The position numbers and the translations under genes were made by a program. The notes under the pieces are model-generated. The model had not been told where the DNA came from and searched no databases. It saw only the letters and a list, made by a program, of their open reading frames with translations. A stretch of 64,000 bases of DNA from Anastrepha obliqua (lineage: Eukaryota > Arthropoda > Insecta > Diptera > Tephritidae), in NCBI RefSeq assembly GCF_027943255.1, contig NC_072892.1, positions 116,949,792 through 117,013,791 on the forward strand. Reading direction: 5' to 3'. Of the stretch, positions 21,532 through 31,854 are shown one piece after another. The first letter of the stretch is position 1. Each line of letters begins with the position of its first letter.

Positions 21532-22232
21532 ATGGTTCAATAGGGTTATACTTACATGGGTTCCGGGACACTCCGGTGTTCAAGGAAACGAAATTGCCGA
21601 CGAATTGGCCAACTGTGGATCAGCGGTGCCCGCACAAGGGCCAGAGCCAATAAACGGAATCAGTTCCGCAGAAATCATGAATTGGATAAGCGATTATGTA
21701 GGCAATCTACATAAAGGGCGATGGTCCGGTCTAGAACGCTGCAGAACTGCAAAGTGTTTTGTGACAAGTCGGAACAGAAAACTATCAAACTTTCTACTAA
21801 AACTTAGAAGGAAATACGTTCGCTTGATGGTCGGTATCATTACAGGACACCATCCATGGGGTCAGCATATGACCACCATTGGAATCATTAAGGACCCAGT
21901 GTGCCTGTCAGGCTTGGAAGAGGCGGATATCATTGAGCACGTTCTCTTTTGCTAGGGCACGGCTACGAGTTTTGGCTTCCGATGTCATGAGAATGAGTGA
22001 TATTCTTTCTCTAAAGCTGGAGGATATTTACGGATTTGCCAAAGAATCTGTAAAAATTCTCACAGGACTAACTATCTCTATCTCTGTCTCTTTGTCTGAT
22101 ACTTTTCTCCTTCCCTCCCTTTCCAGAGCTTTTAATACAATGAGCTTTTTAGCCTGAGTGTTTTAGGAGCCACCAAATCTCCTGGTGCTCCTTGGCTTGA
22201 CCTTTTTAAATTTCAATTTCATGGTTCAATAG
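21532..22232 (+). mobile_element. 5'-truncated LINE flanked by 12-bp target duplication
   Basis: ATGGTTCAATAG occurs at 21532-21543 and again at 22221-22232. Between them lies the 3' portion of a LINE: the RNase H C-terminus starting LTWVPGHSGVQGNEIADELA, a long helical region with VGIITGHHPWGQH (21830-21870), and a Cys-region frame that breaks at about 21950 and resumes as ARLRVLASDVMRM. The frame is open from about 21546 to 21955. The 3' UTR ends in TTTAAATTTCAATTTC rather than poly(A). The exact duplication marks one target-primed insertion, with 5' truncation typical of LINEs. Confidence 0.9.
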
Positions 22233-22234
22233 AC

Positions 22235-22505
22235 GATGGGAAATCAAGAAAGACAGAACAGGAGCGAAATAATCAATTGGATTAAAATTGAATGTTATTA
22301 TAAATATTATTTTAAGTAAAAATTCCATTCAATTTTTACTGCTCACTTTCACTTATTATGGTTGCAAAACCTTAAATAGCCGAGATGCAGAGTGACTTCA
22401 ATAAAATGCTGAAAAGTAATTTGATTCCATCATAGATAAAAATAGAGATATAGTAAGGGCGAAATCAAGATCGAGACTATTAAAAATTCTTGTCTTTGCG
22501 GACAA
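22235..22505. other. AT-rich spacer, nothing recognised
   Basis: Contains a short imperfect hairpin around 22290-22340 (AAAATTGAATGT.. against ..CATTCAATTTTTA). No gene. Confidence 0.3.
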
Positions 22506-22509
22506 CATA

Positions 22510-23225
22510 AGAGTAAAACTGATTAGATTTTGTTTATTGAAACTTCGCGAATTAAAAAAAAATATATATAAAATCATTCTATAATATTTCCATTAGCTGC
22601 AGTAACCTCCTCCATCCGGGGCGGGAAATGTTTCATGAATCAAATGCTCCCTTTTCATGTTAACCACAACGGTATTAATTGCAGCCTTCTCCAGAAAAAT
22701 GGTGCTAAAGATGCTATTTCGTTTCACTCTCAACTACGCCATATACCTAGTAGTCCAGGGGTTAAAGACTGGGGAGTTAGGCGGCCAAAAGTTCGGTCTT
22801 ATGTGGCCATGGGAATTTTGAGCCATCACTTTGTGTTAAGGCACAGAGCCTGGCTGAAAGATGTATGGGCTGTCACCGCCCACTATCAATCCAGGATTTT
22901 ACGAGACTCTAGAACTATAATATATGCAACAGAATTCACTCGAAATCCTTGAGTAAAGAAGTGTGGTGACATGTCAAAGGACATGTTGCTCACAACACTT
23001 AAAACCGTTTTTGCAACAAATTCTGAAATGCCGCTTGAAGCTTCCGATTCACGGCGCATCGTATGAACGAGTGAATGGGAGCACTTAAGAAAATTAGCGA
23101 TTTCTAAATCGGTGTAATTTGTGTCTATAGCAATGGCAACTGCCTGTTTCTCCATTCCCTGAGTATTCAAAGTTGTTTCTGAAAATGAGCAAAAAGGAAA
23201 ATAATCGTTGCGGGAAGTTATAGCC
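22510..23225 (-). pseudogene. Internally deleted IS630/Tc1-type transposase
   Basis: The minus-strand frame 23227-22886 starts at MEKQAVAIAIDTNYTDLEIANFL with a helix-turn-helix (SLVHTMRRESEASSG), then jumps directly to VVSNMSFDMSPHFFTQGFRVNS, a block that in full-length relatives lies beyond the first catalytic aspartate. After a frameshift the strand reads ..FWPPNSPVFNPW.. around 22760. In relatives this is IWPPNSPDCNPLDYYVWG, so the SPD and LDY aspartates are altered here. The central third of the transposase is missing, so this is a deletion derivative. Ends could not be placed. Confidence 0.65.
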
Positions 23226-23705
23226 ACATATAAGCATATTCTGAAATACCATTTGCTTCCCGTATTAATTTCATTAGGATACCTAGTAATGGGTACAACA
23301 AGTAAATAATTTGATTTAAAACTTTAGCATGGAATGGAAAGTGAAAACGCAAAACCGTTTGGGGAATATTGAAGTTTATCTGCCGCAGTAAATCAGGGCA
23401 ATCAATTATATCACAGACCATGCCCTAGATTATTATCTGTGAGTATTTTATATGCTTTGAGGAGAGTGATTTTAAATGTATTAACAGACAAATGTCCCCT
23501 TAAAATGAAACGAAGAAACGAGCCACGCCCGTTAAAATGGAGAGGTTGCAGAGCAAAGCGAATAAAGCTGCGTTGAACCCTTTCGATGCTTTGATGATTT
23601 AGCGGGGTTAAAACGGCACGAATGTGATTAAAGGCACAAATAAAAACGCGCCTAGAATGCTACGCTGATACAAGCCAGAGATGAAGGGGTGTGATTGGGC
23701 ATTGC
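23226..23705 (-). pseudogene. Jockey-like LINE C-terminal remnant
   Basis: The minus strand reads HQSIERVQRSFIRFALQPL (about 23600), then HLSVNTFKITLLKAYKIL, then IDCPDLLRQINFNIPQ (23400-23340). This is the thumb-to-C-terminus region of jockey-type reverse transcriptases, where a line such as IDCPxLLxxIxFxVPxRxLR precedes the stop. Frames are broken at least twice. The neighbouring transposase starts where this LINE's 3' end would be expected, suggesting insertion of one into the other. Confidence 0.65.
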
Positions 23706-24080
23706 CAATTAAGACATAAGATGCATAGAGAGGTAGGAACCTTAGCCAAAAACGGAAAATTGAATTCTTTTATATTTTCAAAGTAAAACATTTCTGAAGT
23801 AGGTCCATTATAGTCCATCTAAATCACATTTCATTGATTACTATATGGAGGAAATCCATTGAGAGCATCCTACGTTTGATGTCCTAGATACGCATAATTA
23901 TTCAAAAATCAAGAGGGGTGGAAAAAATCAAGACACCTGGAATTTATGGCTATTGCACTATTGAGGACGATGTTTGATTTAAATAAATTACCTAAAAGAT
24001 TAACGATCTCAGATAGACTATGAGGATGCCTACCATGAAATTACATTACATAAACCAGGAATTGTTCAATAAAACGCAAA
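23706..24080. other. Spacer, nothing recognised
   Basis: AT-rich; no domain, TIR or RNA gene seen. Confidence 0.3.
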
Positions 24081-24088
24081 ATAATTGT

Positions 24089-25098
24089 TTAATAATGAAA
24101 ATTTATTTTGCCGCCTTCACAATAGGCTCCATTTGTAGCAATACATACATGCCAATGATTAGTCCAGCCATCAAAGCACCTTTTAAATGAGTTTGAAGAG
24201 ATCTTCTTCAGCTCCTTCAGCGAATTCTTCTTAATTACCTCTATCGATTCGAAGCGGCGTCCGCGGAGTGGCAATTTAAGTTTTGGGAAAGAGAAAAAGT
24301 CAAAGGGAGTTAAAGGCGGTGAATGCGGTGGTTGTTCGACGACATTTGTCGCGTTTTTGGTGAAAAAAGTTTTCAAAATATGAGCTTTATGGGACGGTCG
24401 GTTATCATGATCCATGAGTTTTCTTTCCACAAGTTGGGCCGTTTCCTACACACATTCTCTCTCAAACGTCACATGCCTTTCAAATACGTATTCTTTATTT
24501 ACCGTAGAACCATTTGGAATGAATTCCGAGTGCACAGCCCCATGATAATCAAATAAAACGAGTAGCATGATACTCACTTTTGACCGACTTTGACGTGGTT
24601 TTTTGGGTTTCGGCTCATATGGATAGCGCCATTCAGCCGCCTGTTGACTGGTTTGCATGTCAAACTCATATACCCACGTCTCAGCACCTGTTATGATGCG
24701 TTGGTTAAACGTTGGGTCCGAATTTACTTGCTCAAGCATGTCTTCACCCACCTTAGAAATTCAACTCTCTTGGAACGAGTCGAGCAGACACGCGCCTCAT
24801 GCCCAATTGATTAGGTCACGAGCTACCTTCCTCAAACTTAAATGATGGTTTTCAATCACCATTTCCTTGACTTTGTCGACGTTTTATCCGTTAAAGACGT
24901 TAATGGGCGACCAGATAGAAGCATATCTTCGACGACTTCTTGGCCCTCTGCAAAAGTCTTATAGCACTCGTAGACCCGTGTTTTTGATAAATCACCTTCG
25001 ACATAGGCTTTCTGCAACATTTTCAATGACTCGGCACACGAAATCCAGTTCAAAATATAAAATTGAAGACAAATTCTTTGTTCGATATTTTTATCCAT
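24089..25098 (-). pseudogene. Nearly full-length mariner transposase, first catalytic Asp lost
   Basis: The minus-strand ATG at 25098-25096 starts MDKNIEQRICLQFYI. The order is then: HTH region with FAEGQEVVEDMLLSGRP (24970-24900), ENHHLSLRKVARDL, EQVNSDPTFNQRIITGAETWVYEFD (about 24690), SKVSIMLLVLFDYHGAVHSEF, MDHDNRPSHKA (24410), PPHSPPLTPFDFFSFPKLKL (24330-24280), and an end at FHY with the stop at 24089. The length, about 335 codons, fits mariner. The catalytic triad reads A-D-D: TGDETW has become TGAETW (GAT to GCT). Two or three frameshifts are also present. Upstream at 25208-25240 a CATTCTGTCAAAAAAATA-type sequence may be the 5' TIR; the 3' TIR is decayed. Confidence 0.85.
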
Positions 25099-25099
25099 A

Positions 25100-25505
25100 G
25101 TGAAGATCGCAGAGCACACCTGCGGTTGACTGATATAATTGAACGCCAAAAACAAGCTAATTGACAGATCACAATCAAACTCTGCGACACCACAGAAGGC
25201 GGTTGTACCTACATTCCCGATATTTTTTTGACAGAATGTATATATGTACAAGCAGGGATATTTATGCAACATTTCTTTTACCAAATATAATTCCAAAAGG
25301 CCTTCGGGTTCGATACTAATTCAGTTTCGTGCCGCGAAATATTATATATTGACTGCTTGCTAGGAGGTTGTCAGGCGCATTAAATTGAGTTGAATATTGA
25401 ATATAGGGTATTGGTTCTTGGATACACTACTTTGTGCGGATATGTACAGATTAAAATACCTATTTATTTGATTCTTCAACGTTTTAATATCCTTTGTAGG
25501 ACAGT
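25100..25505. other. Mariner 5' region, then spacer
   Basis: 25100-25240 is probably the mariner leader, including a GGTGTGCTCTGCGATCTTCACT-like block before the ATG on the minus strand. Beyond 25245 nothing is recognised. Confidence 0.4.
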
Positions 25506-25509
25506 GGGG

Positions 25510-25780
25510 TTTATGAATTCGGCAGGTCGAAGAACAACATCATAGCAACATTCTGGCCTAACTCTGTTCGTGTTGACTTTTTCTGGATATAATGAAAAAA
25601 CTTGCGCAGAGTTCTCCAAGGAACAAGAAATCGGATTATGTGACGCTTACCGGATGGCTTCTTTACTAATGCGAACAATTTGAATACCTCGTCCTTGCTG
25701 GTACCACTAGTTGCATGTCTGCTTATGCTTTCCAAAGGAAGCTTTATGAACGCCGCCAGAGATTTCTTTAATCTCATATA
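25510..25780 (-). pseudogene. Jockey-like LINE C-terminus
   Basis: The minus-strand frame 25777-25511 contains RHIIRFLVPWRTLRKFFHYI, equivalent to the IKFLVPQRTLRNF motif of the LINE at 57.6 kb, followed by a short tail and stop. Only the last part of ORF2 remains. Same strand and family as the 57.6-kb copy but more diverged. Confidence 0.6.
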
Positions 25781-25784
25781 GCCT

Positions 25785-27835
25785 AGAGTTCTGATAACAG
25801 CCTATATGAAGGCCCGAAAAAATGATGATTTTCAATATTTCTTTTTTGCTAGTCAATTGCTTTATTTTCCAAAAATAAAAACAACATTAATACATCATGT
25901 TTCGACTTGACTTTAGCAAAATTAAAAAGAAATTAATAATTGTAAAAGTTAGCGCTGTTTGTGGAGTCCGTTTCTCCAGAAGTCTTTCGTGGTGATCATC
26001 ACAAGTACTTGGATATTCATCTAAAATTAATCGGACAAGAGAAATTATTTATATTAACAGATAATCTTGTGCCTGATCGAAGCATTTTTTTATTTTTTTC
26101 AATATTATCAATATGGCCTTCTATCAGGCATGAGTGTTTTATATTTTTCAAACATAGTATACATTTTATTGAAATTTACCAATTGGTGTTTAAGTTGCAG
26201 CGATCACCAGTTCAAAAAACATAGTTTTGAGAAAAACGCATTTAAAGTTTTGCTATCGATTTATGTATACCCGAGCGCCTTTTGTAAATTGTTGAAAAGT
26301 ATTTGTCAGATTCACTTCAAATTTTCATACAAGGTTTTTAAGATATTGTACTTTAAGAAAATGCAAAAAAAAATTCCAATGGTTTGAAAATTCCCTAACC
26401 CCTTAAAGATTCTACCTATGTCGTTCGGTGCAAATTCTTTAAAGGCAAGTTCTCTTTTCATCTGATATGAGATCGTTGCTCGGCAGAGCAGCCGCCACTA
26501 CTGCAGTGGCAGTATGCGGTTATGCGGCGGATATGGGCATCTAACAGTCGCTTTAGAGTCTTGAGAGAAAAGGAAGTCAGGTTTATTGGTTCAACATTTT
26601 ATATTTGAAACCCTGGAACACTCTAGGCAGGGTCCTCCGCTTCTGATGAGCTACAAGTTAAGGTAAGTAGATGTTTGTGGCCAAATCTATCGATAGCGGC
26701 TTGTATTTCTTCGATATTTCAAAGTAACTTGATTCAAATTACTTTTAATAGACGGTTGCACCACCAGGTGTATTTAATAACTTTTGTCTGCTTAAATAAA
26801 TTATATAGCGTTAAGCAGATATTGCGTAAAGTTTAAAGAACTGATAGCAATAAAGAAGTGGATTAAAAAAAAAAAACAATTTACTTGTACATTTATAATA
26901 TCTACAAATAAGTGAACTCATTAGTCGAACTATAGAAGCTTTACTCACTTTACAAATTTTCATAAATCATGCTGAAAAAAGCAATTACTGGTGTATAAGC
27001 TGTGAGTTTTACCACTTGTGCTTACATAATTCAGTTACTTTATTTTTTACAATGTTCGCTATATTCCAAATTTTTCGCGCAAATTTTTTTTTTCGTTTAT
27101 TTTTTTTTATAAAATTGTAGTTCATTGCACAATAGAAAGTTATAAAAATTGCAGAAATTTCAAAAAGTTGTCGTAAAAATGTTCAATGTTTAGAATTTTG
27201 AAAACTTTTCAGGCTTGCAGTTTTGTAGCCCATTAAATTTCAGTAGACTAATGTGCAAGTTCGAAGTCGCTTAAAAATACCGTTGATTTTTGCGAAGTTT
27301 TTGCTTACGATTTTGAGAATTTACTTGCGCATGAAGCATGAAGATGCTCGACAAATTTTAATAAAACTTTGTTAATGGTAATGGTTTTACGGGTTAGGCT
27401 AAAGCCTTTATGCACTGCCACAAGATTGATCTATTGTGCGCCCTCAATTGCTTAATTATAATTATTTATAATATGGAGAAATTGGAGAGAGTTAAAGTTA
27501 GAGTTAGAGATTTTGCTCTATTGGCATTGAAGTTCGAAAACTTCTTAGAGTGATTAAGGCCGCTTGTGCCGTTTCAGTGTTCACTGATTTTAGTTTTGAC
27601 CATTTTTTGGTTTCCTGTTTTACATTATTTTTGTTAAAGCCGAAAAATGAGGTTGATCCAATAAGTAGCCCTTCTGCTGCTTTGAAGAAAGTTTGAAACT
27701 TTGGTTTCTATCATTCGAATTTATTATTTTTATTATTATAGTATTGTACAATATTTTTTCTGAAATATTTTCTCAATATATTTCTATAAAAAATTAATGA
27801 AAAAAATTTGCCATGGTAGATATTGCGAATAGTGC
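25785..27835. other. Long AT-rich spacer
   Basis: No transposase, RT or RNA gene was recognised in 2 kb. Poly(A)/(T)-rich tracts occupy 26860-27370. The block CTGCCACAAGATTGATCTATTGTGCG at 27414 resembles a block at 40452 (ACTGTGACCAAAAGAGGTCTATTGTGC) and may be a LINE 3' UTR remnant. Confidence 0.35.
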
Positions 27836-27839
27836 AAAA

Positions 27840-28335
27840 AGACCATCATCATCATCTTTTGGCACTGGAGCACTTTGTGAGTTTTGCCCTGCTACCCGTG
27901 GGACCTCCATACACATCGATCGTTAGCGACTTTTTTCCAATTCCTTAATCCAAGTTTATTGCTGTCCTGCTCTAATTCGTCGGCCCATCTCTTGGTCTTC
28001 CTTTCGCTCTAGTGTTGAACGCTTTGGCTTTTACAGTCGTCTTCTTTGTACTTCTACCGCCCATTCTTGTTATATGACCCAGCCATCCAAACCTGTACGC
28101 TTCGATGCAACGTATAACATTTTTGTAATTTATAAGCTGGTCTATAGTAGCTCATCGTCCCATTTTATATGCCACTCGCCGTGATGTTTGATTCAATATT
28201 TTTCGTTAAAATGTTTGCAGTTTTGCTTTATCTTTTTCAATTAGCGTCTACCATTCAGCTCCATAGCATAAGACTTGTTTTGTTTTGTACAGAATCAATT
28301 TGTATTGTCTGTTTAGTAGTTTCAATTTGAACAGT
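27840..28335 (-). pseudogene. LINE RT C-terminal scrap
   Basis: Minus-strand pieces show MVDAN near 28250, a decayed LYKTSLML.. stretch, and GHITRMGGRSTKKTTVKAK followed by a K/R-G-R-P-R-type stretch at 28080-27990. The W-L-G-H-x-x-R-M block followed by an R/G-rich stretch is the C-terminal signature of the LINE group also present at 46.1 and 47.3 kb. Highly decayed. A run of CAT triplets at 27843-27857 marks the lower end, like the one at 11774 next to another minus-strand LINE scrap. Confidence 0.5.
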
Positions 28336-28399
28336 TTCGTTAGTGACGCTTATGATCTGCTTGGATCCTCTCGTCGATCGGAAAGGCTTATTCATGGAG

Positions 28400-29215
28400 T
28401 ATAAAAGATATATATTTAAAACATTTTTACATGAAAGTACATATGTACAATACTACGAGTCGCAATTTCTCAATAAGCCGTGTCGTCTCCATCGTTGTCG
28501 AGTACAGCCTAGCATCTTCTTCATGCTTTGAACCAGCTTTTCTGCATAGCTCAGCTACAAACAGGACTAGATTTTACGAACTTGACTTGAGTTGTTTTAA
28601 TCATGGACTGGCTTTCCGGCAAAATGCGTTTTCATAGTTCCCCACATATTTTCAATGGGGTTGGCGTCTGGGGACTGGGAAGGCCAGTCCAATACTGTGA
28701 CGCCATTTTCTTGTTTTGTTGTTTCTCAATGTGTTTTTCTGAGAGTAGTGCTTTTGACGATGTGGGGATGTGGTCGTTCGATGGTGTTGATACTCCGTAG
28801 TCGCAAAGAAGGGTCCCGCGAAAGTTGGATGCTCACTTTATCCTGCTTTTTTGTCGTCACCCGCTTCAAGCCGCGCTCGAAAAAGTCATCAACATTTTTG
28901 TACACCTTATACCGCTGATTCCACGTCAAAACGAACTTTTTTGATTTTTTAATTACTTTTGCAGCCGCGGCGTAAGATAATTTCGGCTCTTTCGAATACG
29001 TGGGTAAAACTACCGCCTCGGGACACTTCGCGTAGTTCTCACTCATTTTTGTTTGGTTGCGTTCACGAGAAAGTTTCGAACGACACTAACCTGAGTTAGC
29101 ACTGGCGTCGTAGCCCTTGAGTGGCCCTATTACGCAGCAAAAAGCAGAACGAAATATATCTTGAAGTTAGAAGAAAAAAAAAACGGTTCTTTTCTTCTGA
29201 CACAGACTGTAAGTA
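28400..29215 (-). pseudogene. Tc1-like transposon, internally deleted, one TIR visible
   Basis: On the minus strand TACAGTCTGTGTCAGAAGAA (29213 downward) looks like a Tc1-type end preceded by TA. The frame 29046-28726 starts MSENYAKCPEAVVLP and carries a bipartite HTH (SYAAAAKVIKKSKKFVLTWNQRY, QDKVSIQLSRDPSLRLRSI). It then jumps to the C-terminus: [18 protein letters not shown] (28690-28640) with the catalytic glutamate. The two aspartate blocks between are missing. Degenerate C-terminal helices continue to about 28450. The far TIR was not found. Confidence 0.75.
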
Positions 29216-29480
29216 AAGGATTCCACGATTTGAAATAAATATGGGTAAATTGCAGTTTGTTACATATTGGCTTATTTTGTTTGGACATCATCATATTTTT
29301 CATCTTATCTTCGTTGATTTCAAGGCCAATTCTCCCAGCTGGAACTCCAATATCCGCAAAGGTTTTGGAAAAGGCTGGATATTTTTGCTGTCACCGCGTA
29401 TGCGAATAATTGGGTAGCAAAAAAGAAAAATTGGAATTGCTTTAAAATATCCCGAAATTTTGAGATCAAAATTTCCCGAT
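29216..29480. other. Short spacer
   Basis: No feature recognised. Confidence 0.3.
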
Positions 29481-29484
29481 AACA

Positions 29485-29760
29485 TTGGCATTCCTAGCAC
29501 CGATACACAAATCCATAGTCGTAATGACAAAATTGCATGAAGTAAGTAAAATCTTGTTTCCATATTCACCAAATTTTCCAGATTTAAGCCTTTGCGATTA
29601 TTTCTACTTTTTAGATGTGAAGAAATGGCAGGAATTAAGAGCTTTTGCTGAAGAAGTTGTCGACAAAAGATACAACTATTTTAAGGCATTAGAAAATTTT
29701 AGGAACGTTCTCAGCAATTTATCGAAAAAACTAGTTTAAGAACTAATTAAATAAATATTT
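29485..29760 (+). pseudogene. Mariner transposase C-terminal fragment
   Basis: The plus-strand frame 29485-29739 begins with a decayed second-aspartate region (APIHKSIVVMTKLHE; usual form DNAPAHTS), then YSPNFPDLSLCDYFYFLDVKKW with the third catalytic aspartate intact, and ends ...KKLV with a stop. The pattern CDYFxFxxxKKW with a following (E)EVVDKRYNYF is mariner-like and belongs to a different subfamily from the 24.1-kb copy. The upstream half and both TIRs are absent. Confidence 0.6.
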
Positions 29761-29764
29761 TATA

Positions 29765-30695
29765 CTAAATATTAGTCGGCAACTCTATTCAAACATTTCT
29801 TTGAACTAAAGTGTTATAAGAAAAGTTCCGTTTCATACCCATTTTACAATAGTTTTCTAATAATTTGAAGTAAGAGGTTATCTCTAGAATATACGAATAT
29901 CTTCAGTGATAACAGCCGCTCCGGTGAAGTTGTTGGTAACTTTTATTTCTTATCGCTCTATTAGTTTTTGAACTTAGAAATAATTAAATAAAGATTTTCT
30001 ATGGAAATTTAATCAAAATCGATAGAGAAATCAATGGGCGGATAGATATATGTGTATTTGTGCATTTGTATAATATAAAAAGTGTATATTTAAAATTATA
30101 AGATTTAAAAATTGTATGTTTGCCAATCGACTTTCGGCTTATTTACATTAGAAACAACTTTTGAGTGCCCATCTAATGGGAAAATATTTACTTTCGGCCC
30201 CTTCATACGAAACGCATACATACATACGTATTTAGATATAAACGCAAGTGAAAATTCCATTTCGCTACAAATCGGCGCAACGGATGTGCAGTGCAAATCC
30301 TTTCACGCCAAGCTCAACTCCCTATTTAACTGGCGCTTATCAAAACTGGCAATAGCAGCGGCCACAGCTAAAACAACTATGCACAATGAGCATAGAAATG
30401 CATACAATGTATATATATACAATATATATACAATATATATATATTTATATATTATACAACAAAAATGTAGTGGTTTACACAAATCGGAAAACAAAATGTG
30501 TTGTTGCAATGTGTTCGGTTTTGTTTTCTCTTTGCTTTTTGAGGGTTTTCGAAATAAAGGGAGGTCAACTATTCAATGAAAATAATTGGATTCTCTACTG
30601 TAACTTAGAGTCTCAGATATATTTGTTTCCCAACAAGTTAATTAATTTAATTTTTAATATTTAATTAGCGATTTTTAAATGTGCGTACGACTTGA
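29765..30695. other. Spacer with TA microsatellite
   Basis: An imperfect TA/TACAA repeat occupies about 30410-30460. 30110-30400 has balanced composition without recognisable domains. No gene called. Confidence 0.4.
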
Positions 30696-30699
30696 GTAA

Positions 30700-30945
30700 G
30701 AATGAGGTTTGTTAGCGCCATTCGTTACTCTCAGGTGGGTTGCTGTTTAAAATGGGAAAAACGGTCAATAATCTACTTTCCATGCAGCAATAGTTTTCGC
30801 AAATGAGTGAATCCATGCTAACATTTTCAAGTATTTTGGAAATTGGCTTATGGTCAGTGAAAACAACGTGAACCTGCTTACCAATATTCTGAGCGAGGCT
30901 TTGATTGATCTGCAAACAGACGAAATAAAGGAGTGCTTAAGCTAG
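30700..30945 (-). pseudogene. Possible Ty3/gypsy RNase H scrap
   Basis: The minus-strand frame 30915-30712 contains VHVVFTDHKPISKIL. A TDHKPL/I motif after a short beta strand is characteristic of the RNase H domain of Ty3/gypsy retrotransposons. Preceding codons (ALAYALLYF-like, out of frame) fit the helix before it. Only about 60 codons remain and no LTR is visible, so this is a weak call. Confidence 0.35.
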
Positions 30946-31850
30946 TGCTTCATTGGAGTAGTATTTTGCATTAAGTTTTCATGGTTCACTGTGCGCATTG
31001 AAATATAATTCGAAAAGTTAAGAGAATCTCACTATGAAATTTTCAGGCATTTAAGAGCAACAAGAATCTAAATGGGTGTTTAGAAAACATGACAAAAAAT
31101 AATTTTTTAAAAATTTCCAAAAAAATGTTTCTCAAATAAATTTCCAAACAAATTTTTTCAAAAAAAAAAAAAAATCCATAACATTTTTCTTTTTGTTTTT
31201 AAATTTTCCAATAATTTTTTTCTCTATTTTCCAAAAATTTTATTGAAAAGCATATTTTATTAAAAAAAAAAATTATAATAAAGTTAAAAACAACCGAAGA
31301 CGTTTCATTTAAAAAAATCTGTTTCAAAATGTTAACATTCAATGAATCTCAACATTATTAATTTTTTTCTATATTTTCTCAGTTTACTTTTCATCGAACT
31401 CAAGTCTACAAAAAAAGCAATTCTCAGAAGAGTTGCTTCACTGGAGTAGTATTTTGTACTGAGTTTTCACAGTTCGCTGTGCGTATTTGAATATAATTCG
31501 AAAAGTTATGAGAATCCTACTATGAAGTTTTCTGGGATCAATGAGCAACAAAAATTTGAATCTGTTTTTATCAAACATGACAAAAAATTTTATTTTTACA
31601 AAATGTTGAAAAAAAAATTTCCAAAAATTTTTTTTTTTTAAGTATATTTTATTCTAAAATATTAAAAAAAAACAATTCATCTTAAAGTTAAAAAGAATCG
31701 AAGATATTGCATTTAAAAAAAATCTGTGTCAAAATGTTCAGCATTCAATGAATCTTATTGTATATTAATATTATTATAAAATTTCAAACTTTTCTCAGTT
31801 TACTTCTCATTATACTCAAGGCCACAAATAAATTAATTTTCAGAAAAATC
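30945..31850 (+). repeat. Tandem duplication, period about 488 bp
   Basis: Unit 1 starts TGCTTCATTGGAGTAGTATT at 30945 and unit 2 starts TGCTTCACTGGAGTAGTATT at 31433. Corresponding blocks follow in the same order: GCGCATTGAAATATAATTCG / GCGTATTTGAATATAATTCG, AAACATGACAAAAAAT, and TTCTCAGTTTACTTYTCAT at about 31377 and 31793. The second unit is shorter, about 415 bp. Both are very A/T-rich and non-coding. The repeat could be part of an unrecognised LTR or satellite-like unit; only two copies are visible. Confidence 0.8.
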
Positions 31851-31854
31851 CTCA

